Positions 7,602 through 15,369 of a stretch of DNA of 64,000 bases are shown here, in pieces. The first letter of the stretch is position 1; each line of letters opens with the position of its first letter. Source of the stretch: Mogibacterium sp. (lineage in GTDB: Bacteria > Bacillota > Clostridia > Peptostreptococcales > Anaerovoracaceae); NCBI GenBank assembly GCA_017512365.1, contig JAFWGQ010000065.1, positions 1 to 64,000 on the forward strand, given 5' to 3'. The translations under genes were made by a program, and so were the position numbers. Under the pieces are notes generated by a model. That model was not told the DNA's origin. It did no database searches and saw nothing but the letters and a program-made list of their open reading frames with translations.

Positions 7602-9935
7602 ATGTTGATTATGAAGTTAAGAAGACTGGCCGCCATGCTTATCGCGGCGGCGATGATGGTCACATTCATGCCGGCAATGGCGTTCGCGGATGATCCTGGG
7701 CAATCATCAAAACAAAAAGGTGAAGCACCGGATGTTGTTGGCTGGGTAACGGGGCCCAGCGGACAGTCGGCAAAATGGACACCGATAAGTGTAAAAAGCG
7801 ACGGCTTTTGGTATTATGCCGTAAAGGCCTTCTGGACGAGCTCTGATGGTTTACAAACAGCAGATTCCTCTAAGGTTTATCCGGCGGATAAACTGGATGA
7901 AAATGGGTATTGTACGGTAGACGGTGTGACAATTGACAGCTGGTATTTTGGGGAGTTTTTTGAAGAGTACGGTCCCGGAAAATATAGTTTTGAAATAAAG
8001 ACTGTATACAGATCCAGTTCTGAGTATGAAGATTCAGATCTTTCAAATTATCGAGGCGACAACTTTAATGGTGCAAAAGTCATCATCAAAACTCTTGATG
8101 GAAGAGGTGCTGAAACCAGTTATGAAGGTGGAAGCGCAATGTTCTCAACACCTGTTCACGAACAGTATAATCGTATTGAGTCCGGGAAGTATCTGACATT
8201 CAAGCCAAACACGCAACTGTCACTAGAGGCTCAGGTATATGAAGGATTCAGCTTTGAAGGATATAGCTTTAAGAATTCTCAAACTACAGAAACAAACAAG
8301 AAAATCACTTATACATTAACGGATGATGATGAAATCACCCTGACTTTTAAAGAGAATGAAATAGTGCCGATCACGGTGGTTCTGGGGAAAGGACATGAGG
8401 CACTGGCAAGGAGCCTTTGCAGTGAAATAGAAAAAGACGACCATTATTCTTGCTCGCTGAACAGCGATGACACCGAGCTTACGATTCGAAGGCCGGGCGG
8501 TATCAAAATCGAAGGTGTAATGTCTTTCTTAAGTACCGCTATCAGGGGTAGTGAGGCTATAAGCGAAGATGAAGAGAAGTCATTTTACGGCACAGGGCTC
8601 AAAGCATTATCGCAGTATAGTGGTTACGATGATTTCGAAAGAGAACAGGAAAATGAATGGGGAAAACATATCCTGAAAGAGGGATTAAAGGCATATGCGT
8701 TTTGGGCAAAGCCTGCTAAGACCGGAATCTTCAACGTTGACAAGCCGATATGCGGAACTGAAGTAACAGTTAAGGACTCATCATATTCATATTATGGATA
8801 TGAGCAAACTAACGGACCGGTCGTGAGGGCTGATAAAAACAGCCACTTCGATATAAGTTCTATGTATTCGCCGGACGTCTCCACTGAGTACTGGGTGAAA
8901 ACCAAGTCTCTGATGGACTTTATGCTAGGCAAAAACCTGTATTCCGGAAAAATCGAAGGGGGCAAATCGTATATTGCAGGCTTCTTAGTTTATCCTAAAT
9001 TCGGCTATTATGTTGATTATGAGTTCAAAGAATCAGATCCTCAGCCGCTTGGAGGAGATCCTGATCCATATGATCCAGGCATGATGCCGATTCCGGGAGA
9101 TAATCCGTATGAAAGACCGGATTATCCTGAACTGAAAGCTGAATTCAGTGTCAATGGGGAAAAAGTGGATGCACAGATCTTAAACGTTAATAGTATATAC
9201 ATTGCAGCGGATGTTACAGCCGATCATGACTGGGGCCCATGGACCGTTACAAAAGAGCCTACTACGAGCGAGGATGGAGAGGAGACCCGCACCTGCAAGA
9301 TCTGCGGAGCCAGGGAAACACGCGCGATACCTAAACCGTCAGTAAAACAAAAGAAGTTGCTGATGGCGACTGTCAGGACGAAAGGCAGGAAGAGTGTTAG
9401 ACTGACCTGGAATGCCATGACGGATGCGGACGGATATGACATCTTCTTTGCAAGATGCAACACCAAAAAGAAGAAATATACATGCAAATATGCCGGTTCG
9501 GTAAGTGGCGCCAAATCTACATCCTGGACGAAGAGCAGTCTCAAGAAAGGGATTCCGTATAAGATGTATGTCAAGGCATATGTCGTCAAGGACGGCAAGA
9601 AGTCATATTTCGCAAAGAGCCCGACTGTTCACGCATTCGCAAGCGGTTCGTCAAAGAAGTATACGAATCCGAAGAGCGTCAGGGTCAAAAAAGCAAGTGC
9701 AGCCATCAAAGCAGGAAAGACATATAAGATCAAGGCAAGCGTTGTAAAACTCAAAAAGAATAAGACACTGATCAACACAGGCCATGCTCCTAAACTGAGA
9801 TATCTGAGCACGGATACATCCGTAGCGACCGTATCGAAGTCAGGCAAGGTAAAGGGAAAAGCAGCCGGCAGCTGTAAGATATATGTGTATGCTGTGAACG
9901 GCATGAAGAAGGCCGTAAAAATCACAGTAAGCTAA
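7602..9935 (+). CDS. Secreted multidomain protein with FN3 and Big2-like C-terminus
   Basis: A 777-residue exported protein. A signal peptide ends near AFA-DD. The central 500 residues are acidic, have no family I recognise, and are visibly richer in A+T than the neighbouring genes, which may mark foreign origin. A short Cys-pair module (HDWGPW...TCKICGARE) of the type scattered through clostridial surface proteins follows near residue 545-580. An FN3 domain and a Lys-rich bacterial Ig-like (Big2) domain with SVATVSKSGKVKGKAAG come last. TTG codons at 7596 and 7599 are possible starts, but the ATG at 7602, with AGGGG six bases upstream, fits better. No anchor motif is visible. Function is unknown. 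Confidence 0.8.
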   Translation: MLIMKLRRLAAMLIAAAMMVTFMPAMAFADDPGQSSKQKGEAPDVVGWVTGPSGQSAKWTPISVKSDGFWYYAVKAFWTSSDGLQTADSSKVYPADKLDENGYCTVDGVTIDSWYFGEFFEEYGPGKYSFEIKTVYRSSSEYEDSDLSNYRGDNFNGAKVIIKTLDGRGAETSYEGGSAMFSTPVHEQYNRIESGKYLTFKPNTQLSLEAQVYEGFSFEGYSFKNSQTTETNKKITYTLTDDDEITLTFKENEIVPITVVLGKGHEALARSLCSEIEKDDHYSCSLNSDDTELTIRRPGGIKIEGVMSFLSTAIRGSEAISEDEEKSFYGTGLKALSQYSGYDDFEREQENEWGKHILKEGLKAYAFWAKPAKTGIFNVDKPICGTEVTVKDSSYSYYGYEQTNGPVVRADKNSHFDISSMYSPDVSTEYWVKTKSLMDFMLGKNLYSGKIEGGKSYIAGFLVYPKFGYYVDYEFKESDPQPLGGDPDPYDPGMMPIPGDNPYERPDYPELKAEFSVNGEKVDAQILNVNSIYIAADVTADHDWGPWTVTKEPTTSEDGEETRTCKICGARETRAIPKPSVKQKKLLMATVRTKGRKSVRLTWNAMTDADGYDIFFARCNTKKKKYTCKYAGSVSGAKSTSWTKSSLKKGIPYKMYVKAYVVKDGKKSYFAKSPTVHAFASGSSKKYTNPKSVRVKKASAAIKAGKTYKIKASVVKLKKNKTLINTGHAPKLRYLSTDTSVATVSKSGKVKGKAAGSCKIYVYAVNGMKKAVKITVS

Positions 9936-9963
9936 TAGCAAAAGGCTGGCTGATCTGTAGACA

Positions 9964-10002
9964 GCAAACGGCCAGGGGGTCTGTCCCCCTGGCCGTATTT
10001 GC
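9964..10002. terminator. Bidirectional terminator between convergent genes
   Basis: CGGCCAGGGGG-tctgt-CCCCCTGGCCG is a perfect 11-bp stem, extended by GCAAA/TTTGC. It serves the secreted protein gene and the convergent acetyltransferase, whose stop codon it touches. Confidence 0.85.
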
Positions 10003-10589
10003 TAGAATTCTTTTCTGAGTATGTATCTTTTCTTGCCGCCGTACATCTCGCGCTCGTCTACTATCTCGAAGTTCAGTACGAGGAAGTTGCGGTAGCTGTA
10101 CGGGTTGTCAGGCGAGATCGTGGTAAGGGCTTCGGTCGCGCCCATCTCTATCGCCTTTCCGATCCTCAGCTTGTTGAACGTACGCTGGAGCCCGTGGCCT
10201 CTGTATTTCGGAGTCACCATGGTGAGGTCGAGCGAGGCCGTCTTTGCAAGCTGTTCCCTGTCGTAGTTGAAATGATGGCCGTAGTTTTCAGGATCGTCCG
10301 GATCATTGGGAATCAGCACGGAGTAGCCTGCGATCTCGCCGTTGCACTCCGCGATGTAGCACGGATAGTTCTCAAGCTCGCGCATCGTCTCTTCTCTTGT
10401 ATAAGGCGCATACATGTCTTTTTCAGGAAGAGCATCCATTATGGTCTGCTGCAGTTCAAGCACTTTGTCTATATCCTCAGGGCCTGCGCTCCTGAAGTCC
10501 ATTATCGCAGGTTCTCCTCTGCCGTTGATGAGTTCGAGGCTGAAAGGTACAGTAAGCATTTCATTGTCCTCCGTTTCGTATGTCTTCAT
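10002..10589 (-). CDS. GNAT-family N-acetyltransferase
   Basis: A 195-residue single-domain GNAT enzyme that would transfer acetyl from acetyl-CoA to an amine. The acetyl-CoA pyrophosphate loop is visible as VTPKYRGHGLQ (R/Q-x-x-G-x-G/A type) around residue 125-136, preceded by strand SLDLTM. The start has GGAGA six bases upstream. It has its own promoter and palindrome at 10626-10656 and is divergent from desulfoferrodoxin. Substrate cannot be deduced. Confidence 0.85.
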   Translation of the reverse strand: MKTYETEDNEMLTVPFSLELINGRGEPAIMDFRSAGPEDIDKVLELQQTIMDALPEKDMYAPYTREETMRELENYPCYIAECNGEIAGYSVLIPNDPDDPENYGHHFNYDREQLAKTASLDLTMVTPKYRGHGLQRTFNKLRIGKAIEMGATEALTTISPDNPYSYRNFLVLNFEIVDEREMYGGKKRYILRKEF

Positions 10590-10625
10590 TCTTGTCTCCG
10601 GTCTGTTTCCCCTTTGGATGGGTTA

Positions 10626-10656
10626 ACTTTAGCACGCTGAAGTTGACCCAGTCAAC
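10626..10656 (-). promoter_or_regulatory. Promoter of GNAT gene with overlapping palindrome
   Basis: On the minus strand TTGACT (10650-10655) and TAAAGT (10626-10631) are spaced by 18 bp, with TGc before the -10. The -35 sits inside a perfect palindrome GTTGAC-CCA-GTCAAC (10642-10656), a good candidate operator. It lies about 45 bp from the divergent desulfoferrodoxin -10. Confidence 0.55.
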
Positions 10657-10677
10657 AAAAAGCGGGCTTCAGTTTCA

Positions 10678-10706
10678 TTGCCCGAGCGGGGCGCGTGTGT
10701 TACAAT
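10678..10706 (+). promoter_or_regulatory. Promoter of desulfoferrodoxin-FprA unit
   Basis: TTGccc (10678-10683), a 17-bp spacer and TACAAT (10701-10706) preceded by TGt form an extended -10 promoter. Confidence 0.65.
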
Positions 10707-10769
10707 AATCTGACCGAAAAACATATCAGAAAAGAAGATCAAAACAGAGGATATACAAGGAGGAGTACA

Positions 10770-11144
10770 ATGGAAATGAAATTCTACAGATGCTCGCACT
10801 GCGGGCAGATCGTCGCCATCGTAAAGGGCACCGGAGTGCCTGTGATCTGCTGCGGAGAACCTATGCAGGAGATCGTTGCGGGAACTACTGACGCTGCTGT
10901 CGAAAAGCACGTTCCTGTATTCGAGGTCAAGGGCGATACCGTCAGCGTAAAGGTCGGATCGGTCGAGCATCCTATGCTCGCTGAGCACTACATCGAGTGG
11001 ATCGCACTCAAGACAAAGCAGGGCAACCAGCGCAAGGCGCTCAACCCGGGAGACAAGCCTGAGGCATGCTTCAGGATCTGCGAGGGAGACGAGGTCGAAG
11101 CTGTGTATGCATACTGCAACCTGCACTCTCTCTGGAAGGCATAG
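10770..11144 (+). CDS. dfx: Desulfoferrodoxin (2Fe superoxide reductase)
   Basis: A 124-residue superoxide reductase that reduces superoxide to peroxide in the cytoplasm of anaerobes. Center I rubredoxin-like ligands are C8, C11, C27 and C28. Center II ligands are H47, H67, H73, C116 and H119, and the lid Glu is E45, so both iron sites are complete. The ATG at 10770 follows AAGGAGGAG, whereas the longer upstream reading frame would start inside the promoter. It lies 35 bp before fprA, and the pair makes a common anaerobic oxygen-protection unit. Confidence 0.95.
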   Translation: MEMKFYRCSHCGQIVAIVKGTGVPVICCGEPMQEIVAGTTDAAVEKHVPVFEVKGDTVSVKVGSVEHPMLAEHYIEWIALKTKQGNQRKALNPGDKPEACFRICEGDEVEAVYAYCNLHSLWKA

Positions 11145-11179
11145 CGATACGCATATCATAACCAAGGAGATAGAAGAGA

Positions 11180-12367
11180 ATGTTCATTACAAAAGATATA
11201 CAGTATGTTGGCGTCAACGATCATCAGGTCGATCTCTTCGAGGGCCACTATATCGTCCCGGAAGGCATGGCGTACAACTCATATGTCATAAGTGACGGCA
11301 AGGTCGCTGTCATGGACACGGTCGACGCACACTTCACGGATGAGTGGCTCGGCAATATCAAAGGGCTGCTCGGAGACAAGGCTCCGGACTATCTGATCGT
11401 CCAGCACATGGAGCCGGATCACTCCGGAAGCATCAAGTCATTCATGGACGCGTATCCTGATGCGACCATCGTATCGTCCCAGAAAGCGTTCAGCATGATG
11501 GCGAACTTCTTCGAGGGAGAGGACTTCGCTGACAGAAGGCTCGTCGTCAAGGAAGGCGACACGCTCGAGATCGGAAAGCACGCGCTGACATTCGTCGCGG
11601 CTCCGATGGTGCACTGGCCTGAGGTCATCATGACCTATGACCCGGCGGACAAGGTGCTCTTTGCGGCTGACGGATTCGGCCGTTTCGGAGCTCTCGATGT
11701 GATCGGAGAGAATAGCAAAGAGGATGACGACTGGGCGTGCGAGGCAAGGCGCTACTACTTCGGCATCGTGGGCAAGTACGGTATGCAGGTGCAGGCGGTG
11801 CTCAAAAAGGCCGCAGGCCTGGATATAGAGAAGATCTGCTCGCTCCACGGACCGGTGCTGGTGGATGACCTGGGATATTACATCGGCCTCTACGACACAT
11901 GGTCGAAGTACGAGTCCGAGTCCGAGGGCGTCGTGATCGCGTACACATCCGTATACGGCAATACGAAAAAGGCGGTCGAGCTGCTCGCAGAGAAGCTCGA
12001 GGCTAAGGGAGTGCCTGCCGTTGAGGTCACCGACCTTGCGAGAGACGACATGGCGGAGGCTGTCGAGGACGCGTTCAGATACGACACCGTTGTATTCGCG
12101 ACGACGACCTTCAACAACGACATCTTCCCGTTCATGAAGGAGTTCATCAATTCCCTCATCGAGAGGAATTACCAGAACAAGAGGCTCGCGTTCATCGAGA
12201 ACGGATCCTGGGCGCCTCAGGCGGCAAAGGTCATGAAGGGCATGCTCGAGGGCTGCAAAAACATGACTTACGCCGAAAACGAGGTCAGGATCGTATCGGC
12301 TCTCAATGATGAGAGCAGGGCGAAGATCGAGGCTCTGGCCGAGGAACTCGCCTCGGCGTATAAGTAG
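11180..12367 (+). CDS. fprA: A-type flavodiiron protein FprA
   Basis: A 395-residue flavodiiron protein that reduces O2 (or NO) to water with electrons from rubredoxin or a reductase. The metallo-beta-lactamase half has the diiron ligands H76-x-E78-x-D80-H81, then VHWPE, ADGFG and LHGPV. The flavodoxin half begins near 250 with the FMN loop TSVYGNTKKA. Length is normal and no C-terminal rubredoxin or NAD(P)H domain is fused. AAGGAGATAGAAGAG precedes the start. Co-directional with dfx and followed by a terminator. Confidence 0.95.
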   Translation: MFITKDIQYVGVNDHQVDLFEGHYIVPEGMAYNSYVISDGKVAVMDTVDAHFTDEWLGNIKGLLGDKAPDYLIVQHMEPDHSGSIKSFMDAYPDATIVSSQKAFSMMANFFEGEDFADRRLVVKEGDTLEIGKHALTFVAAPMVHWPEVIMTYDPADKVLFAADGFGRFGALDVIGENSKEDDDWACEARRYYFGIVGKYGMQVQAVLKKAAGLDIEKICSLHGPVLVDDLGYYIGLYDTWSKYESESEGVVIAYTSVYGNTKKAVELLAEKLEAKGVPAVEVTDLARDDMAEAVEDAFRYDTVVFATTTFNNDIFPFMKEFINSLIERNYQNKRLAFIENGSWAPQAAKVMKGMLEGCKNMTYAENEVRIVSALNDESRAKIEALAEELASAYK

Positions 12368-12380
12368 GAAGAAGTAAAAG

Positions 12381-12412
12381 GCGGCCGGATATTTTTATCC
12401 CGCCGCTTTTTT
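12381..12412 (+). terminator. Intrinsic terminator after fprA
   Basis: GCGGccGGATA-tttt-TATCCcgCCGC with one mismatch, followed by TTTTTT. Confidence 0.7.
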
Positions 12413-12425
12413 GCGGAGACGTATC

Positions 12426-12839
12426 ATGAGGGAGAAGCTGAGATCGCGAATGAAGAAGGCCGGTTATACGGCTGTCCAGTGGACCTGGGGGCTTCCGCAG
12501 ACTCTGATAGGGTCCGCGGTCTTCCTCGTGCACAGAAAGAACAGGCACTTCGACTACAAGGGAGCCTGCGTCACCGAGTGGGACAGGGATGACGGCCTGT
12601 CGCTCGGCAAGTTCGTGTTCATCCCGAAAAAGGAGGACCCGCTGATCGACCACGAGTACGGACACACCCTGCAGTCGCTGATACTCGGCCCGGTGTACCT
12701 GCTGCTGGTGGGCGCGCCGTCGATGCTGTGGTACAGGCATCCGCGCTTTATCCGAAAAAGAAAAAAGACAGGCGCGTCGTATTACTCGCCCGTCTTTGAA
12801 AAGACCGCTAATCTGCTCGGCAGGACCGATCTGAAATAG
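12426..12839 (+). CDS. Small membrane-associated HEYGH protein, possible metal site
   Basis: A 137-residue protein I cannot assign to a named family. An amphipathic, basic N-terminus is followed by a hydrophobic stretch (about 20-35), then LIDHEYGHTLQS near residue 75-87, which matches the HExxH metal-binding core of zinc metallopeptidases. A second hydrophobic stretch (about 90-105) and a basic tail follow. No downstream third zinc ligand is obvious, so peptidase activity is unproven. ATG 12426 is preferred over the upstream TTG because the latter lies in the fprA terminator. No clear Shine-Dalgarno is seen. It ends 6 bp from the convergent csoR-type gene. Confidence 0.65.
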   Translation: MREKLRSRMKKAGYTAVQWTWGLPQTLIGSAVFLVHRKNRHFDYKGACVTEWDRDDGLSLGKFVFIPKKEDPLIDHEYGHTLQSLILGPVYLLLVGAPSMLWYRHPRFIRKRKKTGASYYSPVFEKTANLLGRTDLK

Positions 12840-12845
12840 GACCGC

Positions 12846-13280
12846 TTACCTGATGAATTTATCGATGGCGTTGTTCAGCTCTTCGATGGCTGCGACGTCA
12901 TCGTTTTTTACTGCCTCGACCATGCATGTCGACAGGTGCTCCTTGAGTATGACCCTGCTGACCGAATTGATCGCGGACTCTATCGCCGAGAGCTGGATCA
13001 GCACCTCGGAACAGTCGCGGCCGTTTTCGACCATGCGGCGGGTCGACTCCATGTGGCCTATGATGCGTGCCATCCTGTTCAGCACCGCCTTTGTGTGCTC
13101 TTCCGAATGGATGTGGCCGTGGTCGTGCGAGTGCGAACCGTCCGCGTGCACATGGGTGTGCGTGTATTCGTGACCGTTCTCATCCACGTGAGTGTGCTCG
13201 TGTATGTGATCGTGCGAGTGGGCGTGAGAATGTCCATGCTCGTGTGTGTGATCGTGATCATGTGTGTGATTGTCCGGCAT
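12846..13280 (-). CDS. csoR: CsoR-type metal-sensing repressor with long His-rich N-terminus
   Basis: A 144-residue DUF156/CsoR-family repressor. The helical core (about 60-144) keeps the Cu(I) triad as C90, H115 and C119, with the pattern C...HxxxC. The first 62 residues are an extension with about 24 His in HxHx runs, which most CsoR proteins lack; it may bind Cu, Ni, Zn or Co. The ATG at 13280 has GGAGGG seven bases upstream; a longer frame to 13433 has no support. No copA, copZ or other efflux gene is adjacent, so its targets lie elsewhere or it is autoregulated through the dyad at 13357-13380. Confidence 0.85.
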   Translation of the reverse strand: MPDNHTHDHDHTHEHGHSHAHSHDHIHEHTHVDENGHEYTHTHVHADGSHSHDHGHIHSEEHTKAVLNRMARIIGHMESTRRMVENGRDCSEVLIQLSAIESAINSVSRVILKEHLSTCMVEAVKNDDVAAIEELNNAIDKFIR

Positions 13281-13356
13281 ATTACCCTCCGATCGTTGAG
13301 CTCTTTTGAGCGTCGCATTGCTGTCAGCAAAGCAATGATAACAGATTGATGAGCAA

Positions 13357-13380
13357 AATATAACCCCGTCCGGGGGATAT
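13357..13380 (-). promoter_or_regulatory. Candidate CsoR operator over the csoR -10
   Basis: ATATaaCCCCgtcCGGGGgATAT (13358-13380) is an inverted repeat with a C-tract and G-tract, the form known for CsoR operators. On the minus strand TATATT (13357-13362), a plausible -10 for the repressor gene, overlaps it. Autoregulation is an inference. Confidence 0.45.
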
Positions 13381-13418
13381 GCCGGCCTTCGCAGCTGAAT
13401 GCAATAACGCGGTGTCTG

Positions 13419-13427
13419 TGATATAAT
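13419..13427 (+). promoter_or_regulatory. Extended -10 promoter of glutaminase
   Basis: TGaTATAAT is a perfect extended -10 element about 88 bp before the start codon. Confidence 0.6.
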
Positions 13428-13514
13428 GTTCACGTCAAGTATGCCGGCGCTGCCGTAAAGGCCGCAGAAAGCCTTGCGGCGCCGGACTGCGTATCACAGA
13501 TAAGGAGAATAGCG

Positions 13515-14612
13515 ATGCCAGACTCTGAAAAGAAAAAAACCATTGATGAAGGCCAGCCGGCGCAGAAGGCAGCCGTTGAAAAAGGCGAACCGACGATCGA
13601 CAAGAAGTATCATCTGCTGGAATCTGACAAGGCAAGGGAGATCATCGAAAGAGCGATGAACCTCGCGCGCGAGGAGATCCCTAAGGGCGCTGTGGCTACA
13701 TACATTCCCGAACTCGGCAAGGAGGATCCTCATCAGCTGGGCATATGCCTGTATCCGCTCAAGGGCGAAAAGATCTGCCTTGGAGAATATAACGTGCGTT
13801 TCACCATGCAGTCGGTGTCAAAGGTGATAATGCTGATCGTGGCTCTTGAGGTCTGCGGCCTGAAGAACGTGTTCAGAAAGGTCGGCATGGAGCCATCCGG
13901 AGAAGCATTCGACTCACTGGTCGAACTCGATGTGAGCGATTCCAAGCCGTACAATCCGCTGATCAATTCGGGAGCTCTCGCTGTGTGCGGACTGTTGCTC
14001 CCTGAGGTATCCTTCCAGGATATGCTCAGATATACGAGGAACGTATGCTCGGATGCGGGCATCGAGCTCAACGAGGCTGTGTTCGACTCGGAGATGAAGA
14101 CGTGCTCGCGCAACCGCTCTATCGCGTATCTTCTTGAGAGCAAGGGCATAATCACGACAGATGTCGAAGACACTCTGAGATTCTATACGAAGATGTGCTC
14201 CATGAACGTTACCGCGGAGTCGCTTGCGAACCTCGGCAAGAAGCTCGCGAACGACGGCGTATGCACCATAGACGGCAAGAGATACATGTCGTCCAGGACA
14301 GCCCGTATCGCAAAGACCCTGATGCTGACATGCGGCATGTATGACGGATCCGGAGCTTTTGCGATCAAGGTAGGCATCCCTACGAAGTCGGGAGTGGGCG
14401 GAGGACTTTTATCCGTATCCGACAAGCGTGCCGGCATCGGAGTCTTCGGACCTGCGCTGGACGCTCAGGGCAACAGCATCGCGGGATGCAAGCTCCTGAG
14501 AGAGATCTCGAACGAGCTGAGGCTCAATCTCTTCTACGATCCTGAATGGGACAGGGAAGAAGAGGACGATGATAATGTCATGACGTCCATAAAGGAAAGA
14601 TCGGTCATGTAA
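13515..14612 (+). CDS. glsA: Glutaminase (serine-type)
   Basis: A 365-residue glutaminase converting glutamine to glutamate and ammonia. The beta-lactamase-like catalytic S100-x-x-K103 (in MQSVSK), the NPLINSGA segment, the CSRNRSIAYLL segment and KSGVGGGLL are all present. The protein is longer than the usual ~310 residues because of a charged N-terminal ~45 residues and an acidic tail. AAGGAG lies nine bases before the ATG. It has its own promoter and terminator. The produced glutamate could feed the NAD(P)-glutamate dehydrogenase encoded 25 kb away; that link is inferred. Confidence 0.93.
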   Translation: MPDSEKKKTIDEGQPAQKAAVEKGEPTIDKKYHLLESDKAREIIERAMNLAREEIPKGAVATYIPELGKEDPHQLGICLYPLKGEKICLGEYNVRFTMQSVSKVIMLIVALEVCGLKNVFRKVGMEPSGEAFDSLVELDVSDSKPYNPLINSGALAVCGLLLPEVSFQDMLRYTRNVCSDAGIELNEAVFDSEMKTCSRNRSIAYLLESKGIITTDVEDTLRFYTKMCSMNVTAESLANLGKKLANDGVCTIDGKRYMSSRTARIAKTLMLTCGMYDGSGAFAIKVGIPTKSGVGGGLLSVSDKRAGIGVFGPALDAQGNSIAGCKLLREISNELRLNLFYDPEWDREEEDDDNVMTSIKERSVM

Positions 14613-14668
14613 AGCCGAAAGCATCGGTCTCCCGGAGCTGAGACGTTCCGGTAAAAGGTTTACAACAA

Positions 14669-14711
14669 AAGAAGTCTTGCGCATTAATTGGTGCGCAAGG
14701 CTTCTTTTTTT
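14669..14711 (+). terminator. Intrinsic terminator after glsA
   Basis: AGAAGtCTTGCGC / GCGCAAGgCTTCT forms a long stem with one mismatch, followed by TTTTTTT, which runs into the next promoter. Confidence 0.85.
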
Positions 14712-14719
14712 GATACAAT
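14711..14719 (+). promoter_or_regulatory. Extended -10 promoter of the LOG/ABC unit
   Basis: TGaTACAAT begins on the last T of the preceding terminator. It rules out the upstream start at 14677 for the LOG gene. Confidence 0.55.
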
Positions 14720-14775
14720 ACAGTGTAGTTTTTGTCCGGCCGCGCAGGAAACCGGGCGGGAGAAGGAGCGGAGGA

Positions 14776-15369
14776 TTGAACATAACCGTATACTGCGGGG
14801 CGCTCGACGGGGGCGATCCCGAATTCACTGAAAGAGCATACGAACTCGGCGCATGGATGGCGGATAACGGCCACAGACTTGTATACGGCGCCGGGGATGC
14901 CGGCATGATGGGCGCCGTATCCGGCGGAGCCATGGACAGAGGCGGAGAAGTCGTCGGAGTCACGCCGGAGTTCTTCGTCCTTGCCGAGGTTACAAGAGAC
15001 GATCTGACCGAGCTCATCATCCCGGGCGACATGTCCGAAAGAAGGAAGGTCATGATAGAAATGGGCGATGCCTTCATAGCTCTTCCGGGAGGCATGGGCA
15101 CCCTTGACGAGATAAGCGAGGTGATCACATACAAGCGTCTTTCCCTGCTCGGAAAGATCAACAAGCCGATCATGATGTACAACGTGAACGGGTTCTACGA
15201 CAACTTCTTCAGGATGCTCGACGACATGACCGGGCAGGGCTTCTGCCGCAGGGTCGACCGTGACAATGTGATAGAAGTGAAATGCATAGAAGATATAGAA
15301 AAAGCGCTGGAGGATGCCGGAAAGACCGACACCACAGTGAACATACTGGACGAAAAACAAAGTAAATGA
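14776..15369 (+). CDS. LOG-family protein (TIGR00730-type)
   Basis: A 197-residue Rossmann-like protein of the LOG (lysine decarboxylase-like) family. Members hydrolyse nucleoside 5'-monophosphates to base and ribose phosphate, the cytokinin-activating reaction. The signature PGGMGTLDE is visible near residue 110, with the N-terminal YCGALDG strand-loop. I place the start at the TTG of 14776, which has AAGGAG seven bases upstream and lies downstream of the promoter. The stop overlaps the next ATG by four bases, coupling it to the ABC exporter genes. The biological substrate in this anaerobe is unknown. Confidence 0.85.
   Translation: MNITVYCGALDGGDPEFTERAYELGAWMADNGHRLVYGAGDAGMMGAVSGGAMDRGGEVVGVTPEFFVLAEVTRDDLTELIIPGDMSERRKVMIEMGDAFIALPGGMGTLDEISEVITYKRLSLLGKINKPIMMYNVNGFYDNFFRMLDDMTGQGFCRRVDRDNVIEVKCIEDIEKALEDAGKTDTTVNILDEKQSK

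Noticed and set aside
13120..13275. Short GTG/CAT-rich repeats that look like a tandem repeat array
   Set aside because: They encode the alternating His residues of the repressor and have no constant unit or spacer.
12936..13349. Repetitive open frame on the + strand opposite csoR
   Set aside because: It is a shadow of the His-codon repeats in the CsoR extension, with no ribosome-binding site of its own.
13281..13433. Longer N-terminus for the CsoR-type protein
   Set aside because: The upstream codons cover the candidate operator and promoter, and the ATG at 13280 has a strong GGAGGG.
14677..14775. Longer N-terminus of the LOG-family protein
   Set aside because: The extra 33 codons run through the preceding terminator and the gene's own -10 element.
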